DNA from: Prevotellaceae bacterium UBA4372
Lineage (GTDB): Bacteria; Bacteroidota; Bacteroidia; Bacteroidales; Bacteroidaceae
Assembly: GCA_002391275.1 (NCBI GenBank)
Contig: DGSC01000018.1
Coordinates: 1 to 5,682 of the forward strand
Direction: 5' to 3'
Length of the DNA stretch: 5,682 bases
A model generated the notes under the pieces. That model saw only the letters and a list, made by a program, of their open reading frames with translations. It was not told the origin of the DNA and made no database searches. Shown here piece after piece: positions 1 through 4,879 of the stretch. The position numbers and the translations under genes are program-made. How positions within the stretch are numbered: the stretch's first letter is position 1; the number at the start of each line of letters is the position of its first letter.

Positions 1-48
1 TGCGGAAGCGGCAAGAAGTTCAAGAACTGTCACGGCCGCAACCTCTGA
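1..48 (+). CDS. secA: SecA preprotein translocase ATPase, C-terminal fragment (3' end only)
   Basis: The window opens inside a plus-strand frame that reads CGSGKKFKNCHGRNL and stops at TGA 46-48. This matches the end of the SecA C-terminal zinc-binding (SEC-C) motif, C-x-C-x-S-G-x(6)-C-H. The second Cys of the C-x-C pair, the SG, and the closing Cys-His are visible; the first Cys lies outside the window. SecA is the cytoplasmic motor that drives unfolded preproteins through SecYEG, and this tail binds zinc and helps contact SecB or ribosomes in species studied. Only 15 residues are present, so nothing can be said about the motor domains. A few other proteins carry a SEC-C motif, but its position at the very C-terminus with a short basic end fits SecA best. 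No obvious terminator follows directly. Confidence 0.85.
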   Translation, partial: CGSGKKFKNCHGRNL

Positions 49-71
49 CCTTCCCCCCTCGCCAGCTTCGG

Positions 72-175
72 CCTCGTTTCCCTGCGAAGGTTGGGTTCGC
101 CCCCCTCTCGTGTGACCCTGCGAAGGTTTGGTGCCGCCCCCGCTCTCGTGTGACCCTGCGAAGGTCTGGTGCCGC
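72..175. repeat. 38-bp direct repeat array, about three copies, core CCTGCGAAGG
   Basis: Two near-identical units begin CTCTCGTGTGACC at 105 and 143, exactly 38 bp apart. A more diverged unit begins near 72. The cores CCTGCGAAGG lie at 81-90, 117-126 and 155-164. Copies two and three share about 33 bases with one difference (GGTTTGG versus GGTCTGG). The core can fold as CCT-GCGA-AGG, a three-pair stem closed by a GNRA-type loop; with flanking bases GACC/GGTC an alternative stem is possible in the third copy. The period is not a multiple of three, which argues against a coding role. The same core recurs elsewhere in this window. Confidence 0.8.
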
Positions 176-215
176 GCATATTTGCGCGGAGCTCTCCCCC
201 GCCTCCAATACTCAT

Positions 216-243
216 CCCCGCCTGCCCATCAGGACAAGCGGGG
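216..243. other. GC-rich 12-pair hairpin with a 4-nt loop
   Basis: The arms 216-227 (CCCCGCCTGCCC) and 232-243 (GGACAAGCGGGG) pair around the loop ATCA. On the plus strand two positions are C-A mismatches (222/237 and 225/234). On the minus strand both become G-U wobbles, so an RNA made from the minus strand would pair along the whole 12-base stem. Neither side has a clean T-run, so it is not a standard intrinsic terminator, although T-rich sequence (TCTCTTTCCTC) follows on the plus strand and could support weak termination of secA. Confidence 0.55.
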
Positions 244-289
244 ATGTCTCTTTCCTCTCCCTCTGTCTGCTCACCATCTGCCGCTGTTG

Positions 290-299
290 CCTTCGCAGG
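290..299 (-). repeat. solitary inverted copy of the CCTGCGAAGG core
   Basis: The plus strand reads CCTTCGCAGG, the exact reverse complement of the core in the 38-bp array. The flanks of the array units are not conserved here, so only the ten-base core is shared. Confidence 0.5.
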
Positions 300-418
300 G
301 CTTTCTTTTGAGGTGGTAATAGAACACACCTCTTTAGCTGGTGGCTCTTTTGGCAGATGTGAGACGAAAGTGGAAATAAGCGAGACGTGCGAGGAAGCGG
401 AGTGGGGGAGATTAGTCG

Positions 419-426
419 TATCTTTG
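419..426 (+). promoter_or_regulatory. candidate Bacteroidetes -7 box (TATCTTTG) for the GH43-CBM6 gene
   Basis: TATCTTTG matches the TAnnTTTG element used by the main sigma factor of Bacteroidetes, and the following bases GCA are identical to those after the promoter box at 2916. No TTTG is seen at the usual distance upstream, so the -33 element is missing or weak. It would give a leader of roughly 110 nt before the start at 544. Chance matches to eight bases with two free positions are possible. Confidence 0.4.
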
Positions 427-543
427 CAGGCGAAAACGTGATGATGTCCGAAGGGGAACATGGACAGCTCTCTGGACGGGCGATAAGGTCGCATGATAAG
501 GGGCAGAAGAGCCCCGCTGAATAAACATGAAAACAAACTGAAA

Positions 544-2115
544 ATGGAAAAGAAAATGAAAATACAGATGGATGGTACGATGATACCGGGATTGTGCAGG
601 CGAGTGGCGCTGGCGACGTGCGGCGCTATTGTGGCGCTGAATGTTGTGGCTCAGAACCCGATAATCTGCGACCGATATACTCCTGACCCGGCGCCCTACG
701 TGCACGGCGACACGCTCTACCTCTTCGTGGATCATGACGAGGACGTCACCGAGAACGGCTATTTCACGATGAAGGACTGGCTGCTCTACAGCACGGTGGA
801 CATGGTGAACTGGACGTACCGGGGCACGCCGTTGACGTCGGCTACGTTCTCCGCGTGGGCCAAGCAAGACAACGACTGCTGGGCCAGCCAGTGCATAGAG
901 CGGAATGGAAAGTGGTACTGGTACGTCACGGCCACCATCAAGGGACAAGCCTACCCAGGAATCGGAGTGGCGGTGGCCGACTCGCCCGCAGGCCCCTACC
1001 GCGACCCCATCCGTAAGCCGCTGGTGCAGGGGTGGTTCAAGATTGACCCCTCGGTGTTCATCGATGACAACGGACAGGCTTACCTCTTCTATGGCAACAA
1101 CAACCTGTGGTATGCCAAGCTGACGAAGAGCATGACGGCCATCACGGGCGGTGAAGTGGAGGTGAAGACGAAGGACGAGAAGGCATTCGGACCCTTCAAG
1201 GGTTACGACGATCAGGGCAACCCGAAGACGAACTTCGAGGAAGCTTCGTGGATCTATAAGCGCGACGGTAAGTACTTCTTGGAATATGCCGCAGGGGGTG
1301 TGCCGGAATTCTGGGCTTACTCCACAGCCGACAAGGTCACGGGTCCCTGGACCTATGGCGGCAAGGTGATGGGACAGGCAGACGGCAGCTTCACCATTCA
1401 TGGTGGCAGCGTGGAGTTTAGGGGGCATAACTATATGTTCTACCACAATGGCAAGCTGCCTGGTGGAGGTGGGTTTAAGCGCTCGACGTGTGTGGAGGAA
1501 TTTACTCGCAATGAGGACGGCACGCTTCCGCAGATAAAGTTTTCCTCTAAGGGCGTGAACCCACTACAGACATTGAATCCTTACGTGTTGCAGGAGGCCG
1601 AGACCATCAATCAGTGTTCGGGTGTGCTCTGCGTGGGCGACTATCGTCAGTGCTACGTGACGAATATCAGCGCTGGTGACTACATCAAGGTGCGGAACGT
1701 GGACTTCGGTGAGGAAGGTGCCTTGAGTTTCAAGGCTCGCGTGCGTTCCAGCCAGAAGGCCACGCTGGTGGTGCGGCAAGGCGGCAAGACGGGCAGCGTG
1801 AAGGGTCGTGTGAGCGTGGAACCTACGGATGGGGAGTGGGCTGAGGTCGAGTGCGACCTGACGTCCCCCATCACGGGAGTCCGGGATATCAGCTTCACGT
1901 TCCAGGGCACAGGGAAGTCGCTATTCGAGTTCGACAACTGGCAGTTCTCCCAGACGGCCACTGGTATCGCAGATGTCAAGCCTGCCGGACGGCTGGAGCC
2001 TACAGGTACCTATGACCTCAGCGGACGTCCGGTTTCGCTCAGCCGCAAGGGCATACTCGTCCGAAAAGAAATGTTGGATGGAAAAGTTGTTGAACGTAAG
2101 ATTTTGATTCACTGA
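544..2115 (+). CDS. secreted GH43 family glycoside hydrolase with CBM6 domain and C-terminal sorting-like tail
   Basis: This is probably an arabinofuranosidase/xylosidase acting on arabinoxylan or related side chains outside the cytoplasm. Residues about 21-36 form a hydrophobic signal segment ending VVAQ. The GH43 five-bladed propeller follows at about 43-340. It shows the three expected acidic residues: D48 (TPDPAPYV, general base), D168 (KIDPSVF, pKa modulator) and E233 (FEEASW, general acid), plus an IHGGSVE histidine motif late in the domain. A CBM6-like module starts at VLQEAETIN and runs to FDNWQF (about 348-470). The last 36 residues (YDLSGRPV, then KGILV, then a Lys/Val-rich end) resemble type IX secretion tails. 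The frame is open from ATG 493, but I chose 544 (523 aa) because it follows an A-rich leader and leaves a shorter signal peptide; 556 is also possible. The architecture resembles Bacillus XynD-type arabinoxylan arabinofuranohydrolases. Exact substrate is uncertain. Confidence 0.87.
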   Translation: MEKKMKIQMDGTMIPGLCRRVALATCGAIVALNVVAQNPIICDRYTPDPAPYVHGDTLYLFVDHDEDVTENGYFTMKDWLLYSTVDMVNWTYRGTPLTSATFSAWAKQDNDCWASQCIERNGKWYWYVTATIKGQAYPGIGVAVADSPAGPYRDPIRKPLVQGWFKIDPSVFIDDNGQAYLFYGNNNLWYAKLTKSMTAITGGEVEVKTKDEKAFGPFKGYDDQGNPKTNFEEASWIYKRDGKYFLEYAAGGVPEFWAYSTADKVTGPWTYGGKVMGQADGSFTIHGGSVEFRGHNYMFYHNGKLPGGGGFKRSTCVEEFTRNEDGTLPQIKFSSKGVNPLQTLNPYVLQEAETINQCSGVLCVGDYRQCYVTNISAGDYIKVRNVDFGEEGALSFKARVRSSQKATLVVRQGGKTGSVKGRVSVEPTDGEWAEVECDLTSPITGVRDISFTFQGTGKSLFEFDNWQFSQTATGIADVKPAGRLEPTGTYDLSGRPVSLSRKGILVRKEMLDGKVVERKILIH

Positions 2116-2138
2116 CTATTAAATAAATGATATTAAAG

Positions 2139-2260
2139 AACCACATCAATGAGGGAGCGAATCGCAAAGAAACCACATTAATCAGAGAGCGAATCAGGAA
2201 GGAACCGCATCAATCAGAGAACGAATCTGGAACTATATCAATCAGAAGACGAATCGCAAG
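2139..2260. repeat. degenerate direct repeat, four units of 28-32 nt
   Basis: Units start with AACCACAT-like sequence at 2139, 2171, 2203 and 2231 and contain ATCAATCAGAGAGCGAATC or close variants. The lengths are 32, 32, 28 and 30 nt. A fifth decayed unit (ATCACATCAACCGAAG) lies near 2282. Conservation is spread along the unit and there are no unique spacers, unlike a CRISPR array. Confidence 0.75.
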
Positions 2261-2304
2261 AACCAAGAGAAACCCAAAGAAATCACATCAACCGAAGAAA
2301 GTAA

Positions 2305-2332
2305 CCCCCGCTACCTTCGCAGGCGGCGGGGG
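2305..2332. terminator. strong hairpin between convergent genes, carrying the CCTTCGCAGG core in its loop
   Basis: CCCCCGC at 2305-2311 pairs with GCGGGGG at 2326-2332. The 14-nt loop contains CCTTCGCAGG (2314-2323), itself able to form a small CCT/AGG stem, so the element is a nested hairpin. For the minus-strand epimerase transcript the stem is followed by TTACTTTCTTC, a mediocre T-tract. For the plus strand there is no immediate T-run. A role as a shared transcription end is likely from position but not certain. Confidence 0.5.
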
Positions 2333-2346
2333 CAAACCTAATAAAA

Positions 2347-2457
2347 ATGAAAAAAATTATTTTTACCGTGTTTTTGTGTGGGGATTACTTGTTGGGGTCC
2401 TCGCAGAGTTCGGTGAGGATTCCGACAGTGGATTTCGGATGGAGGAATGCGATCTGA
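2347..2457 (+). pseudogene. possible remnant start of a lost secreted-protein gene
   Basis: An A-rich leader (TAATAAAA) precedes an ATG whose frame reads MKKIIFTVFLCG, which looks like the first part of a Bacteroidetes signal peptide. The frame then runs into the antisense 3' end of the epimerase gene and stops after 36 codons with sequence that looks like a shadow translation. It may be the beginning of a gene whose body was deleted. Equally, AT-rich sequence can mimic such a start by chance, so this is a tentative call. Confidence 0.2.
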
Positions 2458-2798
2458 AGTCCGTCGGCACCCTTGCGGGGAGCTTCGTCGATGAGGCGGA
2501 TGCCTTTCTCGCTGACTTCTGCCAGAGCGTTGGCTACGCCATCCTCGATGCAGAATGCCATGTGGTGAATACCCTTGTTGCCTTTATCGAGCCACTTCTG
2601 GATTGTGCTTTCGGGGCAAGTCGGCTCAAGAAGCTCAAGCTTCACTTCGCCTACCTTCAAGAAAGCGGTCTTCACCTTCTGGTCTTCTACCACTTCTGTC
2701 TTGTAGCACTTCAGACCCAGTACGTTTTCGAAATAAGGCAGCACCTCGTCGATGCTCTGGACTGCGATGCCCAGATGTTCAATCTTTGAAATTTTCAT
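2385..2798 (-). CDS. mce: methylmalonyl-CoA epimerase
   Basis: This 137-residue protein interconverts (R)- and (S)-methylmalonyl-CoA, linking B12-dependent methylmalonyl-CoA mutase to the decarboxylase in the succinate-propionate route. It belongs to the vicinal oxygen chelate (glyoxalase) superfamily and has two paired beta-alpha-beta modules. Family signatures are clear: HLGIAV with metal-ligand His8 near the start, KLELLEP at about 53-59, GIHHMAF at about 76-82 with the second His ligand, HPKSTVG at 120-126 and a closing Glu130. Length is normal for the family. The start is set by ATG 2796-2798 behind an A-rich leader. A well-formed promoter lies upstream, and no partner gene follows, so it appears monocistronic. 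Related glyoxalase-fold enzymes are the only serious alternative. Confidence 0.95.
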   Translation of the reverse strand: MKISKIEHLGIAVQSIDEVLPYFENVLGLKCYKTEVVEDQKVKTAFLKVGEVKLELLEPTCPESTIQKWLDKGNKGIHHMAFCIEDGVANALAEVSEKGIRLIDEAPRKGADGLQIAFLHPKSTVGILTELCEDPNK

Positions 2799-2844
2799 AG
2801 CTAATTTTTTTTGTTAAAAGGTGTATTATCTGATTTTGCGACGG

Positions 2845-2876
2845 CAAATTTATCATTTTCTGACGACATCGCCAAA
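2845..2876 (-). promoter_or_regulatory. Bacteroidetes-type promoter for mce (TTTG - 20 nt - TAAATTTG)
   Basis: Reading the minus strand, TTTG (2876-2873) is followed after exactly 20 nt by TAAATTTG (2852-2845). This is a full match to the TTTG/TAnnTTTG consensus with the usual spacing. The box ends about 46 nt before the mce start codon, and the leader is A-rich just before the ATG. Confidence 0.75.
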
Positions 2877-2915
2877 GAAAGTTGGAAAAACATTCTCATT
2901 GTTCAACTATTTATT

Positions 2916-2923
2916 TATCTTTG
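2916..2923 (+). promoter_or_regulatory. Bacteroidetes -7 box (TATCTTTG) for the cyclo-ligase/arabinanase pair
   Basis: TATCTTTG fits TAnnTTTG and lies 27 nt before the ATG at 2951, back to back with the mce promoter. A TTG at 2899-2901 is only 14 nt upstream, closer than usual, so the -33 element is poor. Its position supports starting the gene at 2951 and not at the in-frame ATG 2882, which would lie upstream of the promoter. Confidence 0.6.
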
Positions 2924-2950
2924 CACTGCAAAGTACGACTGCATAACATC

Positions 2951-3487
2951 ATGTGTACTACTAAAAAAGAAATCAGACAAAGTATAAAACGCCTTAAACA
3001 ACAATGCCCAGACGAGCAGCGCCAAGAGCTCTCTGAGGCTGCCTTGAACCACCTTATGGAACTGCCTGCATGGCGAACGTCGAGGGTGGTGCTGCTCTAT
3101 GCGGCCTTGCCCGACGAAGTGCCTACCCGCGAGCTCCTCCATGCGGCTCTGGACGATGGCAAGCTTGTGCTGTTGCCTGTGGTTGAAGGCGACGACCTGG
3201 AGCTACGCCCTTACAAAGGCGACGATGAGTTGCGCCCAGGAGCTTTCGATATCGAAGAACCTCAAGGCGAGGCTTACACCTGTTTCGAGAACATCGATCT
3301 GGCTATCGTTCCTGGCATTGCATTCACTCATAAAGGTCAAAGGCTTGGGCGTGGCCGAGGCTACTACGACCGCCTCTTGCCGCGACTCGAAGCAGCGTTG
3401 AAGGTTGGACTCTGCTGGCCTTTCCAACTGGTGAAGGAACTGCCCTGCGAGCCTCACGATGTATTAATGGATTTAGTAATTTGCTAA
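2951..3487 (+). CDS. ygfA: 5-formyltetrahydrofolate cyclo-ligase (methenyl-THF synthetase)
   Basis: This cytoplasmic enzyme uses ATP to turn 5-formyl-THF into 5,10-methenyl-THF, returning stored folate to one-carbon metabolism. With the start at 2951 it has 178 residues, normal for the family. Visible signatures are the Lys/Arg-rich N-terminus (KKEIRQSIKRLK), YAALPDEVPT at about 50-59 in the folate-binding part, IVPGIAF at 119-125, the glycine-rich nucleotide motif LGRGRGYYDR at 132-141, and PHDVLMD at 168-174. An in-frame ATG at 2882 would add 23 residues that look unlike the family (His/Cys-rich) and would start before the promoter box at 2916, so I reject it. The endo-arabinanase gene begins 21 nt after the stop, so the two are probably co-transcribed. 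The E. coli gene is also called fau. Confidence 0.93.
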   Translation: MCTTKKEIRQSIKRLKQQCPDEQRQELSEAALNHLMELPAWRTSRVVLLYAALPDEVPTRELLHAALDDGKLVLLPVVEGDDLELRPYKGDDELRPGAFDIEEPQGEAYTCFENIDLAIVPGIAFTHKGQRLGRGRGYYDRLLPRLEAALKVGLCWPFQLVKELPCEPHDVLMDLVIC

Positions 3488-3508
3488 GCAATTAATAAAC
3501 ACACAAAA

Positions 3509-4579
3509 ATGAAATACAGAATCCTTCTTTCGCTTCTGACCCTTTTGTGGCTCACCGACTTCAGTGCTGTGGCACAACGGAGATGGATGCGTCATGCATT
3601 CACCACCGACACGCTTATGGTACACGACCCCGTAATGGCTTGGGAGAATGGGGTGTTCTACTTGTTCTCCACAGGCATGGGCGTGCAAGTGGCCACCAGC
3701 ACTGATCGCAAGACTTGGACCGTGCACCCATTCGGAGCCATTCGAGAGATTCCCTCATGGACCCACGACAGTGTCCCCGGCTTTCGTAATCATGTGTGGG
3801 CACCAGACGTCATCAACTACAAAGGACGATGGTGGATGGCTTACAGCTGCTCAACCTTCGGACGCAACACGTCGGCCATAGGGCTTGCCTCCTCCCCGAC
3901 GCTCAATTTTAAAGACTCGCTACTCTACTATTGGAAGGACGAGGGATGCCTCGTCAGCTCACAAGAGCATCGCGACAAATGGAATGCCATCGATCCGGCA
4001 TTCATCCTCGACAAGCAGGGCAATCCTTGGCTCACTTGGGGAAGCTTCTGGGACGGCATACAGCTTGCACGCCTCGACCCGGAAACGATGCACATCCCGC
4101 AAGGCGAACGCCCCAAGACCATTGCACGACGCATAGCCTTGCGCGACACGCTCAGCGTTGAACCAAATCCCACCTCACGCCATGCAGGGCGCAACGCTAT
4201 CGAAGCCCCTTTCATCACTCGCCACGGCGACTACTTCTACCTCTTCGTCAGCCACGACTACTGCTGTCGCGGTATGAAAAGCAATTATAAGGTGGTCGTT
4301 GGACGCAGCCTCAACATCGAAGGACCTTATCTCGACCGGGAGGGTCGGGACTTAGCTGCCGGCGGAGGTACACTCGTCATTCAAGGTGACAAAGTTGATT
4401 TCGAGGCCGCCGGCCATAATGCCTTCTACCACATACCAACAGGCGTAGATGACCAAGGCAACATCAAGCATACCGATCTCTTCATCTGCCACGGCTACAG
4501 CATCAAACATAGCGGGCAGGCAATCCTCATCCAGCGGGAAGTGGAATGGACCAACGACGGCTGGCCCGAGCTCAAATAG
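3509..4579 (+). CDS. secreted GH43 arabinan endo-1,5-alpha-L-arabinanase
   Basis: This 356-residue protein most likely cuts the alpha-1,5-linked backbone of arabinan, the arabinose side chain of pectin. A signal peptide (MKYRILLSLLTLLWLTDF, then SAVAQ) covers residues 1-23. The remainder is one GH43 propeller with no added module. Catalytic acids are in their expected motifs: D40 (VHDPVMAW, general base), D162 (NAIDPAFILD, pKa modulator) and E232 (NAIEAPFI, general acid). Other endo-arabinanase-like features are HVWAPDV at 95-101, LTWGSFWDGIQ at 175-185, YYCC-like SHDYCCRG at 248-255, and AAGHNAFY at 300-307, whose His303 fits the metal-site histidine of this group. It follows the cyclo-ligase by 21 nt with no promoter between. 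No clear terminator follows. A GH43 exo-enzyme is possible, but the GSFWDG and HDYCC motifs favour an arabinanase. Confidence 0.92.
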   Translation: MKYRILLSLLTLLWLTDFSAVAQRRWMRHAFTTDTLMVHDPVMAWENGVFYLFSTGMGVQVATSTDRKTWTVHPFGAIREIPSWTHDSVPGFRNHVWAPDVINYKGRWWMAYSCSTFGRNTSAIGLASSPTLNFKDSLLYYWKDEGCLVSSQEHRDKWNAIDPAFILDKQGNPWLTWGSFWDGIQLARLDPETMHIPQGERPKTIARRIALRDTLSVEPNPTSRHAGRNAIEAPFITRHGDYFYLFVSHDYCCRGMKSNYKVVVGRSLNIEGPYLDREGRDLAAGGGTLVIQGDKVDFEAAGHNAFYHIPTGVDDQGNIKHTDLFICHGYSIKHSGQAILIQREVEWTNDGWPELK

Positions 4580-4657
4580 CAGTTCCCCTATCTTTTTTAC
4601 ATAAGGTGCCGATGGCTTTCATCCACGACCGCAGTCGGCTCTTTCCACATCTTCAGA

Positions 4658-4689
4658 CCGAGGCAGTGTCCGTCCAGACGCAGCCTCGG
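4658..4689. repeat. 7-bp perfect inverted repeat, possible arabinanase transcript hairpin
   Basis: CCGAGGC at 4658-4664 pairs with GCCTCGG at 4683-4689 across an 18-nt loop, which can itself form CGT/ACG (4671-4673 with 4678-4680). It lies about 80 nt after the arabinanase stop. The following CCTGTTCGTTTCC is not a proper T-run, so a terminator role is only possible. Confidence 0.35.
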
Positions 4690-4728
4690 CCTGTTCGTTT
4701 CCACTACTTCCTCTTTCACCCTTTCCTC

Positions 4729-4810
4729 TTCTCTTAGGTGCGTCGGTCAATTCTCTTAGGTGCATCGGCCTTTTCTCTTAGGCGTATTGGCCAATTCTCT
4801 TAGGCGTGTC
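4729..4810. repeat. 22-bp tandem repeat, 3.7 copies, invariant core TTCTCTTAGG
   Basis: Units start at 4729, 4751, 4773 and 4795 with exact 22-bp spacing; the last is truncated near 4810. The first ten bases TTCTCTTAGG are identical in all four. The remaining twelve vary, mostly by transitions (T/C at unit positions 11, 13, 16 and 19, G/A at 14). Copy three ends in the palindrome TTGGCCAA. The period is not a multiple of three. The array sits between two convergent 3' ends, so it is not an ordinary promoter element. Confidence 0.9.
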
Positions 4811-4830
4811 ATACGAAGCACGTAGACAAC

Positions 4831-4862
4831 AAAAAAAAATCCCGGCCGCAACGACCGGGATT
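4831..4862 (-). terminator. intrinsic terminator of yigZ
   Basis: On the minus strand an 11-pair stem (AATCCCGGTCG with CGGCCGGGATT, one U-G pair, loop TTG) is followed by a run of nine more T residues. It begins 17 nt after the yigZ stop codon. The single C-A mismatch on the plus strand becomes the U-G wobble on the minus strand, which agrees with minus-strand use. Confidence 0.92.
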
Positions 4863-4879
4863 CATCAATTATTTCCAGC

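Larger units (their letters stand above)
49..543. other. 495-bp intergenic region between secA and the GH43-CBM6 gene
   Basis: No convincing gene is seen here. The first 300 bases are very rich in C and T on the plus strand and carry the 38-bp direct repeats, a 12-pair hairpin and a solitary repeat core, listed separately. A small inverted repeat (GAGGTG at 310-315 with CACCTC at 327-332, 11-nt loop, then TTTAG) could be a weak terminator for secA. A Bacteroidetes-like promoter box lies at 419-426. Open frames on the minus strand across 20-536 exist, but their Arg/Thr/Pro-rich translation simply reflects the repeats, whose 38-bp period would shift the frame from copy to copy. Confidence 0.7.
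2116..2384. other. 269-bp spacer between convergent GH43-CBM6 and mce genes
   Basis: AT-rich, purine-biased sequence holding the degenerate repeat at 2139-2260, the hairpin at 2305-2332 and a possible remnant gene start at 2347. An open plus-strand frame runs from 2127 through the epimerase gene, but its first part translates the repeats (units of 32, 32, 28 and 30 nt, so the reading phase changes) and the rest is antisense to the epimerase. I do not call it a gene. Confidence 0.65.
4580..4879. other. 300-bp convergent spacer between the arabinanase and yigZ genes
   Basis: No gene is seen. The sequence is pyrimidine-rich on the plus strand around 4690-4735. From left to right it holds an inverted repeat (4658-4689), a 22-bp tandem repeat (4729-4810) and the yigZ terminator (4831-4862). 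Short open frames here have no family features. Confidence 0.7.

Noticed and set aside
30..536. A 168-codon minus-strand open frame in the secA downstream spacer
   Set aside because: Its end merely translates the repeat array (NLRRVTRE-like pieces), and the 38-bp period shifts the frame between copies. The rest has no recognisable domain or convincing start region.
412..1446. A 344-codon open frame on the minus strand opposite the GH43-CBM6 gene
   Set aside because: It lies antisense to a well-supported gene with GC-rich third positions, which commonly leaves the opposite frame open. Its translation (His/Val/Arg-rich) shows no family motif.
2139..2260. Possible CRISPR array
   Set aside because: The units are alike along their whole length, differ in size and have no constant-repeat/unique-spacer pattern; no cas gene is present.
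2127..2789. A 220-codon plus-strand open frame covering the spacer and the epimerase gene
   Set aside because: The first part is repeat translation with unit lengths of 32, 32, 28 and 30 nt, and the remainder is antisense to mce, which has clear family motifs.
2882..2950. N-terminal extension of the cyclo-ligase from ATG 2882
   Set aside because: The promoter box at 2916-2923 lies inside it, and the 23 extra residues do not resemble the family N-terminus, which begins properly at 2951.
4729..4810. Possible CRISPR or coding repeat
   Set aside because: The unit is only 22 bp, too short for repeat plus spacer, and its period is not a codon multiple.
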